From: Cytophagales bacterium
Lineage (GTDB): Bacteria > Bacteroidota > Bacteroidia > Cytophagales > Thermoflexibacteraceae
Assembly: GCA_947457925.1 (NCBI GenBank)
Contig: CANGYA010000001.1
Location: 1 to 64,000 of the forward strand
DNA: 64,000 nt
Direction: 5' to 3'
Shown here: in pieces, positions 1-6,494 of the stretch
Layout: every line of letters starts with the position of its first letter
Numbering within the stretch: the stretch's first letter is position 1
Notes under the pieces: model-generated
Databases searched by the model: none
What the model was told of the DNA's origin: nothing
What the model saw: the letters and a program-made list of their open reading frames with translations, nothing else
Made by a program: the position numbers and the translations under genes

Positions 1-244
1 GAATAAAGAAACGGCAATAGTGCCTATCACAGTAAAATGATTACGGCTATAGCTGCCAAATCTGGACGGAGTGGCAAATTTTTTTTTAGCCATACAAAAA
101 AGTTGTTGTTGTTTGAGGCTGAAAATTTATCTAAAAAATTAGATATTTTACAATATGAGTGACATTTTTGATGAGTACGATAAAATGTGCCTAACGGCAC
201 AAAAGTAAAAATGTTACTCATAGTAACAATAGCCCGTACCTTTT

Positions 245-361
245 TCAGTTAATTTTGCCCAAATTAAGTAATTTTTCATAGCTTGGGTGCATTTTGCGGT
301 TTGCCGCTGTGATTGCATTTCTATCTAAGTCTAAGATTGTAATAATAGTTTCTAAGTAATT
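245..361 (-). pseudogene. Transposase C-terminal remnant (copy B)
   Basis: Read on the minus strand, this encodes the last 38 or so codons of a transposase: NYLETIITILDLDRNAITA, then ANRKMHPSYEKLLNLGKIN and a stop. It aligns almost base for base, in inverted orientation, with 28100-28215, and the similarity continues about 20 bases past the stop codon. The remnant is cut off near 353-361, where a different repeat (also at 61765-61786) begins. The final residues resemble the end of IS4-like DDE transposases (an L-D-L-D motif shortly before the terminus). That family assignment is inferred; the two-copy match is seen directly. Confidence 0.7.
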
Positions 362-392
362 GGAAAAAATAAATGTACCACAGACTTTAGTC
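353..392. repeat. Dispersed repeat, ACTTTAGTC family
   Basis: Two joined repeat pieces. Bases 353-374 are the exact reverse complement of 61765-61786 (22 of 22). Bases 375-392 (GTACCACAGACTTTAGTC) match 61700-61717 exactly. The core ACTTTAGTC is shared with the palindromic repeats at 6100, 57651 and 59742. Confidence 0.7.
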
Positions 393-586
393 CAATGCTA
401 TTAAGCTAATAAAAGTATTTTTAGCTCCACTACCACCTAAAAATATTTTTGTTTGAAGGCAAGTAGCCAACTTAATAGCTTCTTGAAATGTTTTAACAAG
501 CTATTGAAGCAACTGAACTTTCTTTTGCCCAAGATAATTTTTAGTAGAAAAACCGTAGGGTTCAACAAGGTTTTCACAAAAAGCAC

Positions 587-594
587 TACTTTTG
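587..594 (+). promoter_or_regulatory. -7 element upstream of fabF
   Basis: TACTTTTG fits the Bacteroidota -7 consensus TAnnTTTG and lies 28 bases before the fabF start. No good TTTG is present at the usual -33 distance, so support rests on the -7 motif and its position. Confidence 0.45.
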
Positions 595-622
595 CCCTCA
601 AATTTACGATTCAACACATTTT

Positions 623-1879
623 ATGAAAACAGCACGTAGAGTAGTTGTTACAGGGTTGGGTGCATTGACACCTATTGGCAATACCGTAGAAGAATACTGG
701 GACGGATTGGTGCAAGGAAAGAGTGGTGCAGCCTCTGTCAAAAAATTTGATACCACCCACTACAAAACAAAATTTGCCTGCGAAGTCAAAAACCTTAATG
801 TTGAAGACTTTATTGACAGGAAAGAGGCACGCCGTATAGACCCTTTCACACAATACGCAATCATTGCAGCAGACCAAGCAATGAAAGATGCAGGTTTTGA
901 TTTAGAAAAAACAAATAGAGATAGATTTGGTGTCATCATGGCATCAGGGATTGGTGGGCTTAAAACCCTCCAAGAGGAAGTAGAAGGTTTTGCAAACAAT
1001 AACAGAATACCTCGTTTCAATCCGTTTTTTGTGCCAAAAATGATTGTAGATATTTGTTCGGGTCATGTATCTATCAAATATGGTTTGAGAGGTCCAAACT
1101 TTGTTACCGTATCTGCGTGTGCATCTTCTAATAATGCGATGGTAGATGCCTTTAACTATATTCGTTGGGGAATTTCAGATGTAATTTTGACGGGTGGCTG
1201 CGAATCTTCTGTTACAGAAGTAGGTTTGGGCGGATTCATTGCCCTCAAAGCTATGTCTGAACGGAATGACTCGCCAGAAACAGCTTCAAGACCTTATGAC
1301 AAAGACAGAGATGGTTTTGTGATGGGCGAAGGTGCAGGTATTTTGATTTTTGAAGAATTGGAACACGCCAAAGCCAGAGGTGCTAAGATTTACGCAGAGA
1401 TAATTGGTGGTGGTCTTTCGGCTGATGCTTATCACATGACAGCCCCACACCCAGAAGGTTATGGTGCTTATTTGGTAATGAAAAATGCGTTGGAAGATGC
1501 AGGTATTGGCATAGAAGACGTAGATTATATCAATACACATGGTACTTCTACGCCTATTGGCGACCCTTCGGAAATTAAAGCCGTACAACAGCTATTTGGT
1601 GAACACGCCTATAAATTGAACATCAGTTCTACCAAGTCTATGACAGGACACTTGTTAGGGGCTGCGGGTTCTATAGAAGCTATTGCGGGTATTTGTGCTA
1701 TTCAACGCCAAATTATCCCTCCAACTATCAACCACTTTACGCCAGATGAACAGTTTGATAGCCGTTTGAATTTCACATTCAACAAGGCTCAACAACGCAA
1801 AGTTGATGTAGTATTGAGCAATACTTTTGGCTTTGGTGGACATAATTGTGCTGTTGTTTTGAAAAGATATATCGACTAA
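623..1879 (+). CDS. fabF: 3-oxoacyl-[ACP] synthase II (FabF)
   Basis: Condensing enzyme of type II fatty-acid synthesis, joining malonyl-ACP to a growing acyl-ACP in the cytoplasm. The 418 residues span the whole thiolase fold at the family's usual length. The catalytic triad is visible: Cys166 in SACASSN, His306 in NTHGTSTP and His343 in TGHLLGAAG, with Lys338 just before the second histidine and the late GFGGHN glycine motif. The start gives the expected RRVVVTGLGALTP beginning. acpP and rnc, frequent neighbours of fabF, are not seen; the gene appears monocistronic, with a hairpin directly after it. Confidence 0.96.
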   Translation: MKTARRVVVTGLGALTPIGNTVEEYWDGLVQGKSGAASVKKFDTTHYKTKFACEVKNLNVEDFIDRKEARRIDPFTQYAIIAADQAMKDAGFDLEKTNRDRFGVIMASGIGGLKTLQEEVEGFANNNRIPRFNPFFVPKMIVDICSGHVSIKYGLRGPNFVTVSACASSNNAMVDAFNYIRWGISDVILTGGCESSVTEVGLGGFIALKAMSERNDSPETASRPYDKDRDGFVMGEGAGILIFEELEHAKARGAKIYAEIIGGGLSADAYHMTAPHPEGYGAYLVMKNALEDAGIGIEDVDYINTHGTSTPIGDPSEIKAVQQLFGEHAYKLNISSTKSMTGHLLGAAGSIEAIAGICAIQRQIIPPTINHFTPDEQFDSRLNFTFNKAQQRKVDVVLSNTFGFGGHNCAVVLKRYID

Positions 1880-1898
1880 TCCTATTTATATATTTACT

Positions 1899-1933
1899 TA
1901 CACCCTAAGAGTTTTAGAAATTCTTAGGGTGTA
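1899..1933 (+). terminator. Hairpin terminator after fabF
   Basis: A perfect 12-bp stem (TACACCCTAAGA, 1899-1910, with 1922-1933) and an 11-nt loop directly follow fabF. The following T-run is weak (GTTTGTT), so termination may be partial and the next gene, 20 bases on, may be read through. Confidence 0.6.
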
Positions 1934-1953
1934 GTTTGTTAAATCTACCCTCC

Positions 1954-2643
1954 ATGTTCAAAATCTCTCAACTTACGGTTAGTTATGGGCAACACCTTGT
2001 ACTCAATCACTTAGATTGGGAACTCCCTAAAGGACAAATTCATGGTTTAGTAGGGCTAAATGGTGCAGGAAAAACTACGTTATTCAATACTTTATTTGGA
2101 ATTATCAAAGCCCAAAAAGGTACAATTAGCTTTGATAACCAGCCTTTTACCAAAAATCATTTGGGCTATTTAGAAACACAAAACTATTTTTATAGCTACC
2201 TTACAGGCAGAGAACATCTCCGCATTTTTCAGTTCAATAACCCACAATTTGATAGTAACCATTGGAACAGTTTGTTTAATTTGCCTCTTGATGACTTGGT
2301 AGAAACGTATTCTACAGGTATGAAAAAGAAGTTGGCATTTATGGCTTTATTGTGCCAAAACAAGCCTTTTTTGTTGTTAGATGAACCCTTCAATGCCTTA
2401 GATTTGGAAACTAACCAACAGTTACGCCTCATCATCAAAGCCTTAGCAGACAAAGGAAAAACGGTGTTGGTTACTTCGCATATCATGGAATCTTTGACTT
2501 TGTTGTGTGATACGATTAGCTATTTGGAAAACGGCAAAATTGTTTTTTGTGAAACCAAAGAAAACTTCGCCAACATAGAACAGCGTATTTTTCACCAACA
2601 AAGCAATTTGCAAGAAAAAATTAATTCATTGATTAACAGTTAA
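1954..2643 (+). CDS. ABC transporter ATP-binding protein
   Basis: Stand-alone ABC ATPase of 229 residues, most like the ATPases of two-component exporters of the NatA/CcmA type. Walker A is GLNGAGKTT, the signature is a divergent YSTGMKKKL, Walker B is FLLLDEPFNALD, and a switch histidine sits in VTSHIME. I chose ATG 1954 because the reading frame before it adds only six residues from a TTG and the ATPase fold begins at MFKISQL. No permease gene adjoins it in either direction, so the membrane partner must be elsewhere. The substrate cannot be told. Confidence 0.88.
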   Translation: MFKISQLTVSYGQHLVLNHLDWELPKGQIHGLVGLNGAGKTTLFNTLFGIIKAQKGTISFDNQPFTKNHLGYLETQNYFYSYLTGREHLRIFQFNNPQFDSNHWNSLFNLPLDDLVETYSTGMKKKLAFMALLCQNKPFLLLDEPFNALDLETNQQLRLIIKALADKGKTVLVTSHIMESLTLLCDTISYLENGKIVFCETKENFANIEQRIFHQQSNLQEKINSLINS

Positions 2644-2675
2644 TTGCTATAAAAATAGAGTATTTCTATAAAAGT

Positions 2676-2715
2676 CTAATACTGTAAGGGCTTTTTAGCT
2701 CTTGCAGTGTATTAG
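2676..2715 (+). terminator. Imperfect hairpin after the ABC ATPase
   Basis: CTAATACTGTAAG can pair with CTTGCAGTGTATTAG around an inner GGCT/AGCT, with a few mismatches, 32 bases past the stop codon. A second, perfect 9-bp stem (TTTCCGTAG at 2717-2725 with 2740-2748) follows at once. Neither has a long T-run. Confidence 0.4.
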
Positions 2716-2791
2716 ATTTCCGTAGTTATTTCTTTAGTGCTACGGAAAATGGGAGGGAAAGGGCAGACATTTTTAAACAAATCAAATTGAT

Positions 2792-3364
2792 ATGCTAAAC
2801 CAATTTACATTAATGGGTTGCTTACCAACTGAAGCAGGTTCTTTGTTTTGTATAAGTTCTGCTGTGAATGTAAATTATTGGGGAGGTACTATTCTCCCAA
2901 ATAATAATAGTGATTATGAAGCTCTTTGCGAATTATCTGAAAATGTGTTGCAACACTTTAAAAATTATTTACTTAAAGATTTTTTTATATTTTTTAGCCA
3001 TAGCGGAGATACATTTATTTATACATTGCAAAAAAACTTTATTATTTTACAAATAGACTACTGTTTAGACGAAAATATTGTACCAATAAATCTTTCATTA
3101 AGTGATATTACTCAAGATAATAAGATTAGTTTGGAATTGCATACAGCGATGCCAATAACTATTTTTCCAGCTACTTTGTCTAAGTATGATATACCTCTCT
3201 ACAATGGAGTAGGCATTTACCCTAATCTATTTGATAGAGTTTGTGATGTGGCGTATTTAGGAGAGTTTAGTCCTGTAGATTGTTGGGAAATATATCCAAT
3301 TACGTACAGTCCTGATTATAATAATAGACTTAGTGGGTATTTGTTCAATAAAAAAAATACCTAA
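2792..3364 (+). CDS. Uncharacterised 190-aa protein
   Basis: I do not recognise this family. The frame is open for 190 codons, starts with a plausible ATG and is distinctly AT-rich with many Ile, Asn, Tyr and Phe. There is no signal peptide or membrane segment. Several cysteines (CLPTEAG, CISS, CEL, CLDE, CDV, CWEIY) are scattered without a metal-site spacing. The style, a small acidic soluble protein standing alone after a non-coding gap, resembles the immunity or toxin-neutralising orphans common in Bacteroidota, but no such partner is visible, so no function is assigned. Confidence 0.6.
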   Translation: MLNQFTLMGCLPTEAGSLFCISSAVNVNYWGGTILPNNNSDYEALCELSENVLQHFKNYLLKDFFIFFSHSGDTFIYTLQKNFIILQIDYCLDENIVPINLSLSDITQDNKISLELHTAMPITIFPATLSKYDIPLYNGVGIYPNLFDRVCDVAYLGEFSPVDCWEIYPITYSPDYNNRLSGYLFNKKNT

Positions 3365-3467
3365 CAACTTTGTTTTATGTATTGTCAAGTAGTTAATATT
3401 TTGATGACCATGAGGTATTAACCTATCTTTCGTGTTGCATTTCGTATAATATATTTTTAATCAATTA

Positions 3468-3577
3468 GAAGATGTTTAGGATTAAAAGACAAGTTATTGA
3501 TTAACAAGAAGTTATTAACAAAACTATTTTATAAGTTGATGTTTTCCAATGATACAAGTACAATCCTAAACAACTTC
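3468..3577. repeat. Inverted repeat, GTTTAGGATT ends
   Basis: GAAGATGTTTAGGATT (3468-3483) is the inverted copy, with one mismatch, of AATCCTAAACAACTTC (3562-3577), with 78 AT-rich bases between. A third copy of the arm, GAAGTTGTTTAGGATT, is at 50574-50589. This looks like a miniature or internally deleted mobile element; no coding sequence lies inside. Confidence 0.55.
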
Positions 3578-3595
3578 AGTATAAAAAGATATATT

Positions 3596-4015
3596 TTATA
3601 CACTTTTCATTCTCAAATAGTCTTGCAACAAAATCGTTGCACTTACCTTGTCTATATTGCCTTCTTTAGTATCTAAATCTTTGCGTTTAGCTCCTTGTAA
3701 TTTAAGGGCTTGTATTGCCATGACCGAAGAAAATCTTTCATCTATCAGTTCAACGGTTTGTGCAGGGAACATTTTTTTCAGGGTTCTTTGCAAACCGATA
3801 ATAGCAGGTTTTAGTAAAGCCTCCTCACCATTGAGTTTTTTGGGCATACCAATTACAAAACCTTCTACTTCTTCTTTTTGTGCATAACTTTGTAAGTATA
3901 TCAATAAATCTTTGGTATGAATAGTATCTAAGGGCGTTGCAATCAGTTGCAAAGGGTCTGTAACCGCCAAACCTGTGCGTTTTGTACCATAATCAATAGC
4001 AAGAATACGAGGCAT
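3596..4015 (-). CDS. ruvX: Putative pre-16S rRNA nuclease / Holliday junction resolvase-like RuvX (YqgF)
   Basis: RNase H-fold protein of the YqgF/RuvX family, implicated in 16S rRNA 5'-end processing and in Holliday junction resolution. The 139 residues are the normal size. The first strand ILAIDYGTKRTGLAVTDP carries the catalytic Asp8, the central IDERFSSVMA carries the conserved Glu, and the C-terminal DKVSATILLQDYL carries the last acidic residue. It stands alone on the minus strand. A perfect -7 box (TACCTTTG on its strand, 4033-4040) lies 17 bases upstream, implying a very short leader. Confidence 0.93.
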   Translation of the reverse strand: MPRILAIDYGTKRTGLAVTDPLQLIATPLDTIHTKDLLIYLQSYAQKEEVEGFVIGMPKKLNGEEALLKPAIIGLQRTLKKMFPAQTVELIDERFSSVMAIQALKLQGAKRKDLDTKEGNIDKVSATILLQDYLRMKSV

Positions 4016-4032
4016 AAATGAATAAATTTACG

Positions 4033-4040
4033 CAAAGGTA
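4033..4040 (-). promoter_or_regulatory. -7 element upstream of ruvX
   Basis: On the minus strand this reads TACCTTTG, matching TAnnTTTG exactly, 17 bases before the ruvX ATG. A TTTG on the same strand at 4067-4070 is 26 bases away, longer than the usual 19-21. Confidence 0.5.
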
Positions 4041-4073
4041 GGTAAATTTGCCTTATAGACTCTTAGCAAAGCT

Positions 4074-4112
4074 AAAAAAGTACCCCGCAAGGGGTTTTAA
4101 AATCCTTGCGGG
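4074..4112 (-). terminator. Rho-independent terminator, minus strand
   Basis: CCCGCAAGG (4084-4092) pairs perfectly with CCTTGCGGG (4104-4112). Read on the minus strand the hairpin is followed closely by TACTTTTTTA (TTTTTT at 4074-4079), which suits termination of transcripts arriving from the gene at 4480-5076. Confidence 0.6.
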
Positions 4113-4153
4113 CTTAGTGTTAAAATACCTCTACATTGTGTTTATACTCTTAT

Positions 4154-4217
4154 CTTTTGCTTGCCACAATAACCACTAAGGCGTATTGGGTGCGTCATGG
4201 TGTTCGTAGTGATACTC
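4154..4217 (-). pseudogene. Truncated duplicate of the crtW 3' end
   Basis: These 64 bases match 5397-5460, the last part of the carotenoid ketolase gene, at 62 positions. On the minus strand the fragment still reads YHYEHHDAPNTP, but the next codon is TAG where the intact gene has TGG (Trp). A second change turns the preceding Gly into Glu. Nothing of the rest of the gene is present, so this is a dead tail fragment. Confidence 0.85.
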
Positions 4218-4479
4218 TGTTGTTCTTAGTCTTGTGTTGTGCAGCGAGTTAGGCTTTAGCCGTCCTCTCCGCACTTTTTTATAGCAAATCTTCAGATTTG
4301 TGGGTTATATTTCCCTGCACATCAAACTTACTAAAAAACCAATACTCCACAAGGTTTTAATACATTCTTGTTGCTTCTTATAACGTGTTTTAATCAACTG
4401 ATAATCAAATAGTTTAAAAAACACATTATTGATACTTTTTTAGATTTTTTCTATTAATGCTACGGATAACTGGGTATTT

Positions 4480-5076
4480 TTATCTTTTGTATTGGTCAAT
4501 AATATATTGTAAAATACCTAAAAGTTTGGGTAGCTCGTTTAAAAAATATCTTTCTTTATCTATAAAAATAGTATTTCCCTCTAATTTCAGAAATACCCAA
4601 TCATACGCATTAGTAACAACTCCATAAATAGTTTCAAAGGGTTCATCATTCTCTTGATTGAAAAGCCTTGCTGCATACATTTCGGCTGCACATTGAGCAA
4701 AACCTTCTTCGGGGTCTTTATTTTTAGATTCAAATAGGCAAAAAATAGGACTTTGCGGTACAATAGTTCTTGCTTTTGCTGAAATCAAAAAATCAGGTGT
4801 CCCACTCAATTCTTTATGTTTTTCTATATTCAGAGCATAGCCCGAAAAAATAGTAATAAAGGGATTTTTTATTCTTAGTTCTCGTAGAATTGGAAAAATA
4901 ATAGCCTCTGATTTTGCTTTTTCTGAATATAAAGGCAAAAGTTTAGCATCTTCTATATCTTGTTGCAATCGTGAAGTAGGAGCAACAGTAACAATAGATT
5001 CAAATAAGATTGCGTCTTCTTGCTCAATGCCATACTCTTTTCGAAGTTTTGGAAAAGTAAAATCCGAATATGCCAT
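4480..5076 (-). CDS. PD-(D/E)XK nuclease-fold-like protein A
   Basis: Soluble 198-residue protein with the layout of the PD-(D/E)XK fold: GTPDFLISA supplies an Asp, a strand CLFESKNKD gives the E-x-K pair, and the following helix GFAQCAAEMYAARLF has the conserved small and polar residues. The C-terminal half (IYGVVTNAYDWVFLKL, then a helix LPKLLGILQYIID) matches the ends of the proteins at 16322 and 55956. The N-terminus MAYSDF also resembles MAFSDF of the third copy. Nuclease activity is not proven; many such proteins are of unknown role. It appears monocistronic, with a -7 box at 5113-5120. Confidence 0.7.
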   Translation of the reverse strand: MAYSDFTFPKLRKEYGIEQEDAILFESIVTVAPTSRLQQDIEDAKLLPLYSEKAKSEAIIFPILRELRIKNPFITIFSGYALNIEKHKELSGTPDFLISAKARTIVPQSPIFCLFESKNKDPEEGFAQCAAEMYAARLFNQENDEPFETIYGVVTNAYDWVFLKLEGNTIFIDKERYFLNELPKLLGILQYIIDQYKR

Positions 5077-5379
5077 AGTTTTATTTGTTTAGTTTTCTAA
5101 GAAAGATATTCACAAAGATAGACATTTACAAGTATAAAATTGTATTTCACAGCAAACCCAAAAGGCAAATCATCACGTTTTTCGCAGTATTCCACCCACA
5201 CGTCAAAATGTCCAAAGAAACGACTTTAAAACAAACTACGCCAAACGGAGAGTAAGGGAAATTACTACAAAGCAAGTTTGTACGCAAAAATACGTTATTT
5301 GTATTTTTTTAGTTTATTGTGGGTGTTAAGCACAAACAGCCTACAAATTCCTTAGAACTTGTAGGTTTTTGATAACAGT
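5077..5379. other. Intergenic stretch between crtW and protein A
   Basis: No gene seen. The only structure is a hairpin at about 5345-5366 (CTACAAATTC with GAACTTGTAG, one mismatch) followed by TTTTTG on the plus strand. It lies just past the crtW stop codon, so it may limit read-through there, but the T-run favours the opposite strand. Confidence 0.4.
5113..5120 (-). promoter_or_regulatory. -7 element upstream of PD-(D/E)XK gene A
   Basis: Reads TATCTTTG on the minus strand, an exact TAnnTTTG match, 36 bases before the start codon. No well-placed -33 TTTG was found. Confidence 0.4.
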
Positions 5380-6060
5380 TTATTCATTGTTCTTTTCTTT
5401 TGCTTGCCACAATAACCACCAAGGCGTATTGGGTGCGTCATGGTGTTCGTAGTGATACCCAAAAAAATAGCAACTCAAAAAAGCCCACAAATGATTTTTA
5501 GCTTGACTACGTGCATGGTGTACGTTATCTGGAGGGTTGCGGTGAGGCAAGTACGTGCCAAAATAAAACAATTGTAATGTAGCCAAAATAGACGGCAGTA
5601 TCCAAAACAAAATGATATTGTTCTGCGGAAAAAGCAATTTGAGCAGATTAAAAGTAACCGCCATTGCCAGCAACTGTTTCCATGTAATATATTCTTTGGC
5701 AAAATGATAGTACCAAACCACAAAACTACCTTCGTGATAATCAGGGTCTTTGTCTGTTGCCACAAAACGGTGGTGTTCGTGGTGTTTTGGTAATAATATC
5801 GTGTAAGAATTAAATGCAAACAACAAAGCAGCCAACCTACCAATACCATGATTAAGCTGTCGATGACTACTTACTACGTGGTGCATGGCATCATGAGCCG
5901 TAATGAACAAACCCGTATAAAGGTGTGTTTGTACCAAAACCAATAGATAAGTAAAGGGCGAAGAAAAACTTACCTCAAAAACAGCCAATAAGTAATACAA
6001 AGACGCAGCCCACAAAATTATAACGAAACAAGCTATGCCCACACCTAATAAATTCTTCAT
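5380..6060 (-). CDS. crtW: Beta-carotene ketolase (CrtW type)
   Basis: Membrane di-iron oxygenase that adds keto groups to carotenoid rings (echinenone, canthaxanthin type products). The histidine clusters typical of CrtW are all visible: FITAHDAMHH near residue 55, HHEHHRF near 95, and YHYEHHDAPNTPWWLLW near the end, preceded by FGTYLPHR. Four or more hydrophobic helices fit the membrane fold, and 226 residues is normal for the short CrtW family. No other carotenoid genes adjoin it. A plain fatty-acid desaturase is the main alternative, but the HDAMH, LPHR and terminal PWW motifs favour the ketolase. Confidence 0.85.
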   Translation of the reverse strand: MKNLLGVGIACFVIILWAASLYYLLAVFEVSFSSPFTYLLVLVQTHLYTGLFITAHDAMHHVVSSHRQLNHGIGRLAALLFAFNSYTILLPKHHEHHRFVATDKDPDYHEGSFVVWYYHFAKEYITWKQLLAMAVTFNLLKLLFPQNNIILFWILPSILATLQLFYFGTYLPHRNPPDNVHHARSQAKNHLWAFLSCYFFGYHYEHHDAPNTPWWLLWQAKEKNNE

Positions 6061-6099
6061 GCTAAATTGATTTTTAAAATAAAGGGGTCATTAGTATTT

Positions 6100-6170
6100 T
6101 GTAGCATAGACTTTAGTCTGTGCCTTTTATTAATCAAATAATTACTACACAGACTAAAGTCTATGCTACA
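6100..6170. repeat. Palindromic repeat, ACTTTAGTC family
   Basis: TGTAGCATAGACTTTAGTCT... (6100-6122) is perfectly repeated in inverted form at 6148-6170, giving 23 bp arms around 25 bases. A single degenerate arm of the same subtype (TGTAGCATAG, then CAGTCTGTGCCTTTT) is at 42511-42537. Confidence 0.85.
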
Positions 6171-6234
6171 GGTTTTATAACTGTAGATTTGCCTTTAGGC
6201 GAATATAGAATAAAGTTTATAAATAATTTTTGCT

Positions 6235-6290
6235 ATAGCCCCACCCCACCCTGCGAAACGTCGCACCGCCCACAGGGAGGGCTAAAAAGG
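6235..6290. repeat. 56-bp dispersed repeat, copy 1
   Basis: The reverse complement of 49507-49562, identical at 54 of 56 positions. It is GC-rich against its surroundings and contains the core CGAAACGTCGCACC, which can fold into a short GCGA/TCGC hairpin. Confidence 0.85.
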
Positions 6291-6494
6291 AGTTATTCAT
6301 AAACTCTAATAAATAAACTACCGTTGAATAAAAAGGTTACTAACAACCTACACCAAAAAAAATTACGTAACTTTTCTCTCAAAATACGTATTTTTCATTA
6401 CATTTACTTTTACGATTTACACACCTTTTTTGCCCCATATTCCCGTATTTTTATTCAAAAAGTGCTATTCAAAAATCAATTCAAACCCATTTTT

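Larger units (their letters stand above)
1..622. other. Gene-poor left flank of fabF
   Basis: No convincing intact gene lies here. The first 40 bases could be the tail of a gene entering from the left: frame 2 reads NKETAIVPITVK and stops at 38-40, but this is too short to identify. The stretch holds a minus-strand transposase remnant (245-361), a member of the ACTTTAGTC palindromic repeat family (375-392), an 8-bp inverted repeat around 475-505 (AATAGCTT...AAGCTATT) and a -7 promoter element for fabF. Confidence 0.5.
4016..4479. other. Intergenic stretch with hairpin and crtW debris
   Basis: No gene seen. From left to right it holds the ruvX -7 box, a minus-strand terminator, a broken copy of the crtW 3' end (4154-4217), a small palindrome AAATCTTCAGATTT near 4288-4301, and AT-rich filler. 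The sequence directly beyond the crtW fragment (about 4218-4275) has no match elsewhere in the window. Confidence 0.5.
6061..6494. other. Repeat-bearing gap before the macroglobulin gene
   Basis: No gene is credible here. The stretch holds a perfect long inverted repeat (6100-6170) and a 56-bp dispersed repeat (6235-6290). An in-frame extension of the next gene upstream from 6495 to 6324 is AT-rich and reads as non-coding. Confidence 0.6.

Noticed and set aside
27-221. A 64-codon minus-strand frame at the left end
   Set aside because: Low-complexity AT-rich sequence without family resemblance, adjoining the transposase remnant.
2751-2764. GGGAGGGAAAGGG, possible G-quadruplex
   Set aside because: Only three G-runs are present, so a stable intramolecular quadruplex is not supported.
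6120-6302. A 60-codon frame ahead of the macroglobulin gene
   Set aside because: Its second half is the translation of the 56-bp dispersed repeat and its first half the palindromic repeat; not a gene.
6324-6494. Longer N-terminus for the macroglobulin
   Set aside because: AT-rich, no family similarity, and it would hide the lipoprotein signal that begins at 6495.
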